Below, one piece after another: positions 49,966-58,493 of a DNA stretch of 64,000 nucleotides (position 1 is the first letter of the stretch; the number at the start of each line of letters is the position of its first letter). A program made the translations under genes and the position numbers. The notes below the pieces were generated by a model. That model ran no database searches, was not told the origin of the DNA, and was given only the letters and a program-made list of their open reading frames with translations. Source of the DNA: DATKUC01 sp964577375 (lineage in GTDB: Bacteria > Spirochaetota > Spirochaetia > DSM-27196 > DATKUC01); the NCBI GenBank assembly GCA_964577375.1, contig CAZNYW010000009.1, forward strand, positions 33,771 to 97,770. The letters run 5' to 3'.

Positions 49966-51338
49966 CTTGCTGCCACGCAGATTGTTGGTTTTGGTTTGTG
50001 GAGGTCGCTGACGTTTTTCGGCTTTCCCAAGAACTCCTGCTCAGGCAAGTGCGTATTTGGGTACCCGCTCCGGGTTGCGCTTAAGCGGAGTGGGAACCCG
50101 TTTCATCCACATCGTACGATGAAAAGGCGATAGCAGCTCCCGGCTGAGAAATCTACGGTGCGTCAGCAGTCCCACTGCCATGTTCGCCTGCCGGTCGGCG
50201 GTTATGCCTGCGTGCAGGGCGTGGGAATCATGCAGACTTTCAAGCGGGCTCGGTGAGCGGGATCCTCGAATGCGCCTCTTTTTCACCAAGTTGTGCATGA
50301 CGAAGTAGATCACAAGCCGTCCTAGCATCCTTGGCACGTTTCGGGCAAAACAGACAGTCTCCCGGTGATGGTCGGCCCTGTCCTTTCGAATCTCCCGATC
50401 GATGTAGTTGACCGCACGAAGCGGATTGGCCGCGGTCCGAGGCTTTCGCGAGCTTACCCGCCTGTGACGAGCCCAGCCTCGTGCCTGAAGATGCTGCATG
50501 TGAGGGTGTGCGTTCCAGGCGGCGCGGTAGGCGGGGTGCTTATCGGTGGAAAGTACCCCCCCTCCTCCTCCTGCCCACAGCCTCATCGCGATATCCAGTA
50601 TCCGTGAGAAGGATTTCTCGCTCGCACGCCGATCGAAGGTCACCCGCGAGTCAAGTTTCGCCCGTACCTGCTTCTGCCTCTCGCTCATCGCTCCCGACCG
50701 GCGCAGCAGCGCGTAATCAAGCCCGTACACCGTATCGCTGCTGCTTCCCACGAGTATCGCTATGTCGCACGGGAAGTACTGCGAGACACAGAAAGTGCGA
50801 AACCCGTCGGCACACAGCTCCTCACCACGGCACGCTTCGGATGTGATGTCCGAAAGCGTGACTATCGCCTGTCTCATCAGCCGATCGGTGCGGTTTCCCA
50901 CCGATCCTGTGCTGCAGCAGAGCATCCGTGCACTCGCCCGTACGCTTGCCGCAGAGACTATTAGCTGCACCAGACCCCGCAGATCGATCATTCGTTTGAT
51001 GAAGTAGTGCACCGAAAAGGTCTGCGTGCTGAAGCATCTGCTGCAGCATTTGCAGCGGAACCGCTGGACACGGCCGAAGATGCGGTCTGAGAAGAATCCC
51101 CACCGCCAGTACCACCTCCGGTCTGCAGGCGGGTGGCGATGGAATGAGCAGCCCTTCCTCGGACAGAAGGGCGGCACAAACTTCTGATGCTGATCCGGGT
51201 CGACGCGACGGCGAGCGGGGTATTCGATGCGGGAGGACCGGGGACTACGAGCCGGGAGGTTCACAAAGATCTACACCGAATAAGAAATCATCCTGATTCA
51301 GCCATGATGAGATTTTCAACACTTTGCGTGGCAGTAAG
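49966..51338. mobile_element. insertion sequence with ~23-bp terminal inverted repeats
   Basis: Left end CTTGCTGCCACGCAGATTGT (49966 on) matches the reverse complement of the right end CTTACTGCCACGCAAAGTGT (ending 51338) at about 19 of 22 positions. It encloses one transposase-like gene. No clear target duplication was found by eye. It lies between a phosphoribosyltransferase gene and a b5-like gene. Confidence 0.72.
50041..51264 (-). CDS. transposase-like protein with N-terminal zinc finger
   Basis: A 407-residue protein inside the terminal repeats. N-terminal Cys motifs FCPRKGCSFH and RFRCKCCSRCFSTQTF form a zinc-finger pair. A helix-turn-helix-like part follows (LIVSAASVRASARML). Candidate acidic catalytic residues are the Asp in CADGF, the Asp in LSTDKHPAY and the Glu in HHRETVCFARN, consistent with a DDE transposase of the IS1/ISXO2-like type, but I cannot assign a family. 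Very Arg-rich. GTG 51264 is the longest start; a downstream start is possible. Confidence 0.65.
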   Translation of the reverse strand: MNLPARSPRSSRIEYPARRRVDPDQHQKFVPPFCPRKGCSFHRHPPADRRWYWRWGFFSDRIFGRVQRFRCKCCSRCFSTQTFSVHYFIKRMIDLRGLVQLIVSAASVRASARMLCCSTGSVGNRTDRLMRQAIVTLSDITSEACRGEELCADGFRTFCVSQYFPCDIAILVGSSSDTVYGLDYALLRRSGAMSERQKQVRAKLDSRVTFDRRASEKSFSRILDIAMRLWAGGGGGVLSTDKHPAYRAAWNAHPHMQHLQARGWARHRRVSSRKPRTAANPLRAVNYIDREIRKDRADHHRETVCFARNVPRMLGRLVIYFVMHNLVKKRRIRGSRSPSPLESLHDSHALHAGITADRQANMAVGLLTHRRFLSRELLSPFHRTMWMKRVPTPLKRNPERVPKYALA

Positions 51339-51395
51339 AGAATGTTGCGGTACGTACAGCTTTTTGGGTATATTGGCACAGGAAAGGAGATCTAC

Positions 51396-52124
51396 ATGGC
51401 GGAAGATCTGCCGGTTCTGTCGGAAGATGAGCTCAAGCAGTACAACGGTCAGGACGGGAGGCCGGTATATATCGCATACGATGGCAAAGTCTACGACGTG
51501 ACCAACAGCAAGATGTGGCGTACCGGGATGCACATGAAACGGCATCCGGCGGGAATGAATCTGAGTTCAGAGCTCGGAGCGGCGCCTCACGCGGAGGAGG
51601 TTTTCGAACGCTTTCCACTGGTTGCCACGCTCAAGCCTGAAGAGGTCCAAGAGGAGAGTCACCTTCCCGCTTTTGTGAGCACTATCCTGAATCGAGTTCC
51701 TTTTCTCGAGCGGCATCCTCATCCTATGACGGTGCACTTTCCGCTCAGCCTGATGATCCTGACGCCGCTGTTTGCGTTGCTCTATCTCATTACTGGATGG
51801 AAGCCCTTCGAAGGCACTACTGTCGTTGTGCTGGGCACCGGACTGCTCTTCTCCCTGGTGGCAATTCCGACGGGTTTCTTCACCTGGTGGGTGAACTACA
51901 TGGCCAGACCGATGAAGGCCATCAGGATAAAGATAACCGGTTCCCTGTTGTTGTTTGCCGACGGACTGGCGGCATTCATCTGGCGAATTATCGATCCGAC
52001 CGTTCTTTCGGACCTGTCGGGAGTCCACGTGATCTACCTTGTTCTGCTTCTGCTGCTCGCGCCGATCGTTGGCGTGGTGGGGTGGTACGGGGCTACGCTC
52101 ACCTTTCCGCTTGAAAAGAAGTAA
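51396..52124 (+). CDS. cytochrome b5-like domain fused to DUF2231 membrane domain
   Basis: A 242-residue protein from ATG 51396 (AAAGGAG upstream). Residues ~8-78 resemble a cytochrome b5-type heme domain (SEDELKQYNGQDGRPVYIAYDGKVYDVTNSKMW), with His50 in HPAG (usual HPGG) and His65 as candidate heme ligands. Residues ~100-240 form a four-helix DUF2231 domain starting HPHPMTVHFPLSLMI. It is a plausible membrane heme protein for electron transfer; its partner is unknown. Confidence 0.8.
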   Translation: MAEDLPVLSEDELKQYNGQDGRPVYIAYDGKVYDVTNSKMWRTGMHMKRHPAGMNLSSELGAAPHAEEVFERFPLVATLKPEEVQEESHLPAFVSTILNRVPFLERHPHPMTVHFPLSLMILTPLFALLYLITGWKPFEGTTVVVLGTGLLFSLVAIPTGFFTWWVNYMARPMKAIRIKITGSLLLFADGLAAFIWRIIDPTVLSDLSGVHVIYLVLLLLLAPIVGVVGWYGATLTFPLEKK

Positions 52125-52168
52125 CACGAGCCGAACGGATGCTCGACGCAGGGCATGGGATTTCTGCC

Positions 52169-52318
52169 GGTATCAGCAAGCGTGTTGATGATTGCGACTT
52201 AAGTGTATACAACAGAACGATTACCGCATTGTGAGCGCGTCCGCTGTCGGGGCGGTCTTCGTTAGTCTTGTTCCGATAGCGACTTGGCGGGCAGGAAATC
52301 AACAGGCTTCTTTATACC
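52169..52318. repeat. dispersed ~155-bp element, copy C
   Basis: Left end GGTATCAGCAAGCGTGTTGA (52169 on), right end AATCAACAGGCTTCTTTATA ending in CC at 52318. Its right subterminal part (TTGGCGGGCAGGAAATCAAC) matches copy B (TTGCCGGGCAAATATCAAC). Lies between the b5-like gene and the prenyltransferase gene. Confidence 0.75.
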
Positions 52319-52370
52319 CCATGCACGATTGACGATAGATGCACTAAGAACTGGTTGTTATACTCTCGTC

Positions 52371-53297
52371 ATGACATTGAAACAGTTCTTTCGTATCGTT
52401 GAGATCCGAACAAAGATCATAAGCATTTCCACGTTTTCTCTTGCGACACTCTATACGGTCTTTTCGACCGGAGCATTCCCGCCGCTTCGCTTCGCGTTGA
52501 TGCTCGTTGCGGTCCTGTGCGTCGACATGGGTACGACCGCCTTCAACTCTTTCTACGACTTTGTCAGGGGCGTAGACAACCGGAAGTTCAACGCCGAGTC
52601 GGACAAGGTGATTGTTCATGAGGGAGTACCGGCGCGGCGTGCGCTCGAGGTTTCGCTTGCGCTCTTTGGAATTGCGGTGGCGCTCGGTGTGGTCATTTCG
52701 ATGATGACGAGCTGGGCGGTCGCCCTCGCGGGCTCGGCATCGATGCTGATCGGGTACCTGTACAACGGCAGCCGCTATCCGATCTCACGTACGCCTTTCG
52801 GTGAGCTCGCTGCCGGCGGATTTCTCGGGTCGGTGCTTTTCCTCATCACGGTCTATGTGCTTTCGGGATCGCTCGACGGCTGGGACGTGCTTGCCTCGAT
52901 TCCCTCTACGCTCCTCATCGGGTCGGTGCTCACGGTGAACAACACCTGTGACCTGGAGGGTGACACGGAGGCGGGCAGAAAGACCCTGAGTATTCTGCTC
53001 GGTCGAAGCGGCGGCGAGGTGGTAATCTACTCCCTCGGATCATTTGCCTACGCGGTGGTCGCGCTTCTGAGCGTCTTTCGCATACTTCCTCTTCTTACCG
53101 TGGTGCCGATGGTTATTGCCGGATATTTCAGCTTTCGTGAGTACCGGAAGATGCACGGCCGCGGCTACTCCCACTCGACCAAGGGGCCGTCGATGGGTGC
53201 CATCATGAAGGTGGTCATCCAGTACACGGCTGCCGTGTGCGGCGGTCTGCTGATCGGGATGATAGGAAGATTCTGGATTCCCGGCCTTCTCCTGTAG
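52371..53297 (+). CDS. MenA-like UbiA-family prenyltransferase
   Basis: A 308-residue, eight- to nine-helix UbiA-superfamily protein with both Asp-rich motifs: NSFYDFVRGVDN (about 60-71) and NNTCDLEGDTEAG (about 187-199), in the MenA pattern. It likely prenylates 1,4-dihydroxy-2-naphthoate in menaquinone synthesis, which would supply the quinone for NQR. ATG 52371 has no ribosome binding site, but TATACT lies at 52359-52364, so transcription may start at the start codon. An upstream in-frame ATG (52284) would start inside repeat copy C. Confidence 0.82.
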   Translation: MTLKQFFRIVEIRTKIISISTFSLATLYTVFSTGAFPPLRFALMLVAVLCVDMGTTAFNSFYDFVRGVDNRKFNAESDKVIVHEGVPARRALEVSLALFGIAVALGVVISMMTSWAVALAGSASMLIGYLYNGSRYPISRTPFGELAAGGFLGSVLFLITVYVLSGSLDGWDVLASIPSTLLIGSVLTVNNTCDLEGDTEAGRKTLSILLGRSGGEVVIYSLGSFAYAVVALLSVFRILPLLTVVPMVIAGYFSFREYRKMHGRGYSHSTKGPSMGAIMKVVIQYTAAVCGGLLIGMIGRFWIPGLLL

Positions 53298-53301
53298 GCG
53301 T

Positions 53302-54810
53302 CTAAACGGCGTCCGCGGGCAGCTCGACGACAAACTCGGTGCGTCTGCCGGGATCGCTTTCAACCGTTATCTGTCCGCCGTGAGCTTCGACTATTCGTTT
53401 GGCTATCGACAGGCCGAGTCCGCTTCCGCTTTGTCGCGTTGCGTTCCCACGGAAGAGCCGTTCGAACACATGCTCGAGCTGTTCCTCGGGAATGCCCCGC
53501 CCGTCGTCGATGACCGAGATTCTGACGCTGTTGGTCTCCGGCGTGGTAAGCCGGACTGTCACCGCGTGCAGTGGCGATCCATGGCTGAAGGCGTTCTCGA
53601 CGAGGTTGCCTATGACCTGCATGACGCGTGCGCGGTCGACGGACACCATCGGCGGATTGGCGGCCTCCTCGGCAATGAGCGAGACCCCCATGCTTTGCGC
53701 GGTTGTGCGGAAGGAGCGCACCGCGTCCTCAACTAGCTCGTTCGGATCCACCGATTCCCGGTTCAGATTGAGCTCCTGCGCGTCGAGGGCGGCCAGCATC
53801 TGTATGTCCTGAATGAGCCGGGCAAGCGTATCTGTTTCGCTCAGGAGTGAGCGTATTCGTTTGGGGTTGGTCTCGTAGATTCCATCGAGCATTGCCTCGA
53901 GCTCGCCTTTGAGCAGGGCGACGGGCGTCCGGAGATCGTGAGCGACGTCGCGAAAAAGCCGTTTGCGCGCCTCCTCCTCCTGCCTTATCGAGATCTGCAT
54001 CCGCTCGAAGGACTGTGACAACCGACGGATCTCGTCTCCAGCGCCGGAGGGCGGCAGGTCTCTGTGAACTGCTCCCTGCGATGCAGCTATGTGGTCGGCG
54101 GCTGCGGTCAGCTGTTTGAGCGGCCGGACAATGCTTCCAAGGAAGAGGTTCCCGAGGATCGCCGCAAGGAGCGCGACCGTTACCGAGGAGAGAATTACCC
54201 CGAGGCGGACCGACTGAATGAACTGACGCTGGTAGGGATCGAGCGACTGGTTGATCATCGATCCTACGAGAAGGCGTCCGACGGTCTTTCCGTCGGAGAC
54301 TATGGGGTCGCCGTGGGCAAAGTCCTGGGCTGATATGGCGGGTGCGCCCGGTCCGGCGGTGTCGACGATCGTTGTGCCGTCCGGGGCCGCGACGGCGATG
54401 CGCTCAATCGGGGCAAGCGGCAGCATGTAGGGCGTTCCTCTCTGGTAGCGCCGACCGGCGGCCGCTGAGGCGTCAGGGCGCGGCGGGGAGGGAGCAAACC
54501 GTCCCGGCCCTCCCATCATCATCGAACCCATGTCGCCCATGCTTCCGGCGTCGTTCATTCCCGGGGGCATCGCAGCCGCGCCGGGCCTTGCGAGCAGTCG
54601 ATCGACGCCATCCCATCCGCCGTTTGCGGCATAATAGGAGGCGAGCGCGCCTGAGAGTGCGAGGGCACGTCGACGGTCGGCAGCGTTCACATAGCGGTCG
54701 AACTGCGCTCGCGTGGTCAGGGAGGTGACCATGAGCGTTACCAGCGCACCCGCGAGCACGAGCGCACTGAACAGGGCGGCCAGCCGGAACCGCAGACTTC
54801 GACTTTTCAT
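53302..54810 (-). CDS. sensor histidine kinase with Met-rich periplasmic loop
   Basis: A 502-residue kinase: helix 1 (7-29), a periplasmic domain (~30-195) containing a Met/Gly-rich stretch MPPGMNDAGSMGDMGSMMMG (about 78-97), helix 2 (~200-222), HAMP, H-box DVAHDLRTPV, N-box NLVENAFSHG, G1 DDGRGI, G2 GSGLGLSIAKR. Met clusters in exported regions often bind Cu(I) or Ag(I), so metal sensing is a reasonable inference. It overlaps its response regulator by 4 bp. Confidence 0.9.
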   Translation of the reverse strand: MKSRSLRFRLAALFSALVLAGALVTLMVTSLTTRAQFDRYVNAADRRRALALSGALASYYAANGGWDGVDRLLARPGAAAMPPGMNDAGSMGDMGSMMMGGPGRFAPSPPRPDASAAAGRRYQRGTPYMLPLAPIERIAVAAPDGTTIVDTAGPGAPAISAQDFAHGDPIVSDGKTVGRLLVGSMINQSLDPYQRQFIQSVRLGVILSSVTVALLAAILGNLFLGSIVRPLKQLTAAADHIAASQGAVHRDLPPSGAGDEIRRLSQSFERMQISIRQEEEARKRLFRDVAHDLRTPVALLKGELEAMLDGIYETNPKRIRSLLSETDTLARLIQDIQMLAALDAQELNLNRESVDPNELVEDAVRSFRTTAQSMGVSLIAEEAANPPMVSVDRARVMQVIGNLVENAFSHGSPLHAVTVRLTTPETNSVRISVIDDGRGIPEEQLEHVFERLFRGNATRQSGSGLGLSIAKRIVEAHGGQITVESDPGRRTEFVVELPADAV

Positions 54811-55523
54811 GTCCCTGTCCTGAATCTGTAACCGATGCCGCGGATTGTCTCTATGTAGCGCGGGTGCGCCGGATCATCCTCGAGTATTCTGCGCAGGTTC
54901 TTTATGTGCGCGTCGATGGTGCGGTCGAACGGGGTCTCGGAGTCGTTGTGCATCATGTCGATGAGCTGTTCGCGGCTCAGGATCTGTCCGGCATGAGAGG
55001 CGAGGAGAGCGAGCAGATCGAATTGATACGAGGTAAGGGTGAAACTGCTCCCGTTCCGGCTCGCCTGGCGGGTAGTCGCGTCGATCTCGATGTCCTGCAC
55101 GCTGACCGAACGGCTCGAGACGGGAGACGGCCCGGCATCGCTGGTGCGGCGAAGTACCGCGCTCACGCGTGCGACGAGCTCGCGCGGGCTGAACGGTTTG
55201 GTGACATAGTCGTCCGCACCGACACCGAGACCGTCGAGCTTGTCACTTTCGTCCGCTCGAGCGGTGAGCATGATGATCGGAGTGGAGGACTCGCGCCTTA
55301 TCACCCGCGCGACGTTCATGCCGTCGAGGCTCGGAAGCCCGAGGTCGAGGATTACGAGGTCGGGCGTGTCCGCGCGAAAACGACGAAGGCATTCGGAACC
55401 GTCGGCGGCCGTTTCGGTGCGGTATCCGGCCCGTTCCAGATAGCTTTCGACGAGCCGAAGGATCTTCGGCTCGTCGTCCACTACGAGTACGGTTGGCTGT
55501 CGACTGGTTTCCATCTTGTTCAA
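54807..55523 (-). CDS. OmpR-family response regulator
   Basis: A 238-residue regulator: receiver (DDE 16-18, phospho-Asp in VILDLGLP, Lys in TKPFSP) and winged-helix output (FTLTSYQFDLLALLASH...FDRTIDAHIKNLRRIL...GIGYRF). Partner of the Met-rich kinase. It lies 19 bp after the Gly/Met-rich exported protein gene on the same strand, so those three genes form an operon. Confidence 0.92.
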   Translation of the reverse strand: MNKMETSRQPTVLVVDDEPKILRLVESYLERAGYRTETAADGSECLRRFRADTPDLVILDLGLPSLDGMNVARVIRRESSTPIIMLTARADESDKLDGLGVGADDYVTKPFSPRELVARVSAVLRRTSDAGPSPVSSRSVSVQDIEIDATTRQASRNGSSFTLTSYQFDLLALLASHAGQILSREQLIDMMHNDSETPFDRTIDAHIKNLRRILEDDPAHPRYIETIRGIGYRFRTGT

Positions 55524-55542
55524 CCGACCTTCTCGGTGCCGG

Positions 55543-56499
55543 TCAATCTCTTTCGGTGATCATCTTCTCGTACGGTCCGTGCCAGTTGTGGTACCAGACC
55601 GCACCGGTGTACCCGTTGACCGAAAGCATTCCGGTAATCTTGCCGCCGTCAAGCACGTGGAGCGTGTAGTATCCGGGGAACTTTTCAGCCTTGCCGACCG
55701 ATATTCCGTTTCCAGCGTACTGCTTGAGGTAGTCCGTTGCGGCTTTTACCGCCTGATTCGGGCTGACCGTCATGGCCGCTGCCGTGTTGCCGTTGTAGCT
55801 GGCCATGTGGCCGTACTTGGTGTTCCACATCATGTTGGGACCCGGCTCCGGCGTTACCCGTCCGTTATAGGAATTGACGAGAAGCTCGAAAGCGAGCGCG
55901 CCACTGTTCTTGTCTCGAACCTGCACATAGTAGTTGTACTGGAACTGCATGATTTCGGCAACTTCAAAGGCTCCTCCGGTGGAGAAGGAAGAAAGATAAT
56001 CTTTCACCAGCGGCTCGACCTTGCTCGCGTCGATCTGTGTACCGGTGAAGGGCGCTCGGCCGGAGGACGGTCCCCGGCCGAAACCCTGACTGCGGCCATA
56101 GCCGGGAGCACGATTGGCGCCCGGAGCTCCGCCGAAGCCGGGCCCGCGACCGTAGCCGGGTCTGCCGTCGAAGTCAGGCCGCATTCCATAACCGGGGCCG
56201 TATGAGTAACCCGGTCCGCCGCCGAAACCGGGGCCCATGCCGTAACCGCGACCCATTCCGTAGCCGGTGCCCGGTCCTGCTGCCTGTCCCGGTCCGTACC
56301 CGGGGCCCATCATTCCGTATCCGTGGCCCTGGCCCATCATGCCCGGTCCCGAGCCATACCCTGGTCCGTATCCCGGAGCACCGTTCGCCTGGGGTGTCTG
56401 GCCATTGGTCTGAGCGGTCGCGAAAGCGGTTGCGCCCAGCAGCATCGCGAGCGAGATCAGGGTGACGGCACCCGTTCGCATTCCTCGATTCGTTTTCAT
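55543..56499 (-). CDS. exported Gly/Met/Tyr-rich protein with PepSY-like C-terminus
   Basis: A 318-residue protein (ATG 56499, GGAGGAAGAT upstream) with a signal peptide (about 1-30, cleaving near ATAQ). A long low-complexity region (about 40-140) is built of GPGYG, GMMG and GYGMGPG-type repeats. The C-terminal domain (about 145-318) has VQVRDKNSGALAFELLVNSYNGRVTPEPGPNMMWN and a second GMLSVNGYTGAVWYHNWHG block, resembling PepSY-type repeats. It precedes an OmpR regulator and a kinase whose sensor loop shares MMGGPG-like sequence. Metal or envelope-stress binding is inferred. Confidence 0.75.
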   Translation of the reverse strand: MKTNRGMRTGAVTLISLAMLLGATAFATAQTNGQTPQANGAPGYGPGYGSGPGMMGQGHGYGMMGPGYGPGQAAGPGTGYGMGRGYGMGPGFGGGPGYSYGPGYGMRPDFDGRPGYGRGPGFGGAPGANRAPGYGRSQGFGRGPSSGRAPFTGTQIDASKVEPLVKDYLSSFSTGGAFEVAEIMQFQYNYYVQVRDKNSGALAFELLVNSYNGRVTPEPGPNMMWNTKYGHMASYNGNTAAAMTVSPNQAVKAATDYLKQYAGNGISVGKAEKFPGYYTLHVLDGGKITGMLSVNGYTGAVWYHNWHGPYEKMITERD

Positions 56500-56578
56500 A
56501 TCTTCCTCCAATTCGGTGGGAACAGGACATCGTCCGCTCCCGTACCGTTTCTGTTATGTTCGTAGTCTACGATCGACG

Positions 56579-56595
56579 TGTGAACGGTTTGTGAA
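56579..56595. promoter_or_regulatory. candidate regulator site: TGTGAA direct repeat
   Basis: TGTGAA-N5-TGTGAA (56579-56595) lies midway in the divergent region between the exported-protein operon and the second two-component system. The 11-bp spacing fits OmpR-family binding to direct repeats. Which regulator would use it is unknown. Confidence 0.3.
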
Positions 56596-56662
56596 TGGGC
56601 GTAGAAAAATCGGAAGTTTCGGTAGTATCTTGAAGACACATATCCGATGTCAGGAAGGGTTG

Positions 56663-57337
56663 ATGAGAATACTCGTCGTCGAAGATAATCGCAAGCTCGC
56701 GCAGTCGCTCAGGAAGGGCTTTCAGCAGGAGGGCTACGCAGTCGACCTTGCCTTCGACGGCGTTGAAGGTGAGGACCTGGTCACCAGGCTCGACGGCGAG
56801 TTCGATGCTGTAATCCTCGATATAATGCTTCCCGGCCGAGACGGCGTAACGGTCTGCCGGAATGTCCGCTCGGCCGGTATCACCACTCCTATCCTGATGC
56901 TCACGGCCCGTGACGCGGTGGAGGACCGGGTGCAGGGCCTCGATTCCGGCGCCGATGACTACCTGCCGAAACCCTTCTCCTTCGACGAGCTCGCGGCGAG
57001 GGTGCGCGCCCTGGTGCGGCGGCCACGCGATAAGGCTACACTGGTGCTCCGAGCCGGCGACGTCGAGCTGCACACCGCCGAACGCGAGGTGAGGATAGCG
57101 GGAGAGTCGATTCAGCTCACGCTCAAGGAGTATCGGCTCCTCGAGCTCTTCATGCGGCATCCGAACCAGGTTCTCTCCCGCGAACAGATATCGAACAGTC
57201 TGTGGGATTTCGAATTCGACGGATACAGTAACGTCATCGACGTCCACGTCAAAAACCTGCGCAAGAAACTGTCGGACAGAGGAAATGAAGAAGTTATTGA
57301 AACCGTTCGCGGCGTGGGTTACCGGGTTAAAGGCTGA
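56663..57337 (+). CDS. OmpR-family response regulator
   Basis: A 224-residue regulator starting MRILVVEDNRKLA (ATG 56663, AGGAAGG upstream). Phospho-Asp in VILDIMLPG, Lys in PKPFSFDE, and winged helix with LTLKEYRLLELFMRHPNQVLSREQI and NVIDVHVKNLRKKL. The sequence is close in style to CusR/CopR regulators, which control metal efflux, though assignment is not certain. Overlaps its kinase by 53 bp. Confidence 0.92.
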   Translation: MRILVVEDNRKLAQSLRKGFQQEGYAVDLAFDGVEGEDLVTRLDGEFDAVILDIMLPGRDGVTVCRNVRSAGITTPILMLTARDAVEDRVQGLDSGADDYLPKPFSFDELAARVRALVRRPRDKATLVLRAGDVELHTAEREVRIAGESIQLTLKEYRLLELFMRHPNQVLSREQISNSLWDFEFDGYSNVIDVHVKNLRKKLSDRGNEEVIETVRGVGYRVKG

Positions 57338-58322
57338 GCCTTTTCATTGGGCCCGCGTCAAGCTGACACTGCTTTACTTGGCGATCATAACGGTAATCGT
57401 CATTGTCCTCAGCTCATCAGTCTATTCGCTCCACCTCGACCGTGTCGGACACATCGAGCGGCGAAGGCTTCAGACTTTCGATGCCCAGGAACGGCAGACT
57501 CCCGCCGCACCCGGACTCGGCGAGTACGTGGAGGACCTCGGCCAATCTCTGATCCTTGCCGACATCATCACCGTCGGGGTCGCGGCAGTCCTGAGCTACG
57601 TCCTTGCCGGCCGCACGCTAAGACCAATCAAGGAGTCGACGGAGGCGGAACAGCAGTTCTTCGCCAATGCTGCGCACGATCTGCGAACGCCGCTCTCGGT
57701 ACTGCGCACTGAGGCGGAGGTGGCGCTGAGGAGTGGGGAACTGACCCTGGATGAAGCGCGGTCTGCGCTTTCGAGCTCGCTCGAGGAGATCGAGCGGATG
57801 TCGACGATGGTCGAGCAGATGATGAACCTTTCTCGCGGAAAACGGGAAGCTCGGGCGCAGGTCGTCTTCGACACGGTGGACATGGCGAGGCTTGGAGCCG
57901 ACATCGTCGGCAAGCTGAAACGCCGGGCGGTCGATCGGAAAGTGGAGCTTTCGGCGACCGGGGCGGATTCGGCGTTCATCCTCGGCAGTCGGCGGATGCT
58001 TGAGCGCGCAATGTACAACGTTGTGGAGAATGCCCTCAACTACACGCCGGAGGGGGGATCGGTAACCGTCCGTACTGCTCGCGAAGGTTCGCACGTATCA
58101 GTGTCGGTCCGGGACACGGGAATCGGGATCGCGGCTGACGATCTTCCCCATATTGCGGAAGCATTCTATCGGGGTGACCGGGCCAGAAGTGTTCATTCCG
58201 GGGGCGCCGGGCTGGGACTCACCATAGTCCACAACACCGCCCTCGAACACAACGGCAGCATGCACGCAGAAAGCGAACCCGGGAAGGGGACCACGATTAC
58301 CCTCAGATTCCCCGCTGTATAG
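57285..58322 (+). CDS. sensor histidine kinase
   Basis: A 345-residue kinase with helix 1 (~26-48), a short periplasmic loop (~45 residues), helix 2 (~92-112), H-box NAAHDLRTPLSVL, N-box NVVENALNYTPEGG, G1 DTGIGI, G2 GAGLGLTIVHN. No HAMP is obvious. Pairs with the regulator upstream. Directly upstream of the flavin electron-transfer cluster, which it may control. Confidence 0.9.
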   Translation: MKKLLKPFAAWVTGLKAEPFHWARVKLTLLYLAIITVIVIVLSSSVYSLHLDRVGHIERRRLQTFDAQERQTPAAPGLGEYVEDLGQSLILADIITVGVAAVLSYVLAGRTLRPIKESTEAEQQFFANAAHDLRTPLSVLRTEAEVALRSGELTLDEARSALSSSLEEIERMSTMVEQMMNLSRGKREARAQVVFDTVDMARLGADIVGKLKRRAVDRKVELSATGADSAFILGSRRMLERAMYNVVENALNYTPEGGSVTVRTAREGSHVSVSVRDTGIGIAADDLPHIAEAFYRGDRARSVHSGGAGLGLTIVHNTALEHNGSMHAESEPGKGTTITLRFPAV

Positions 58323-58493
58323 ATACACATACAGTTCCACAGAAAATTTCTCACACTTCACTTTTTCTTCATCTTGCACCGATAACCTCTACTCGTAGAA
58401 AGGGGGCGGGATCTCCAGGCCGGATCTCCCGGCCGGATCGGCCGCCGACCCGGCGACTTCCCGGATTCCAACCCCGTCAAACGGAGGACAGAA

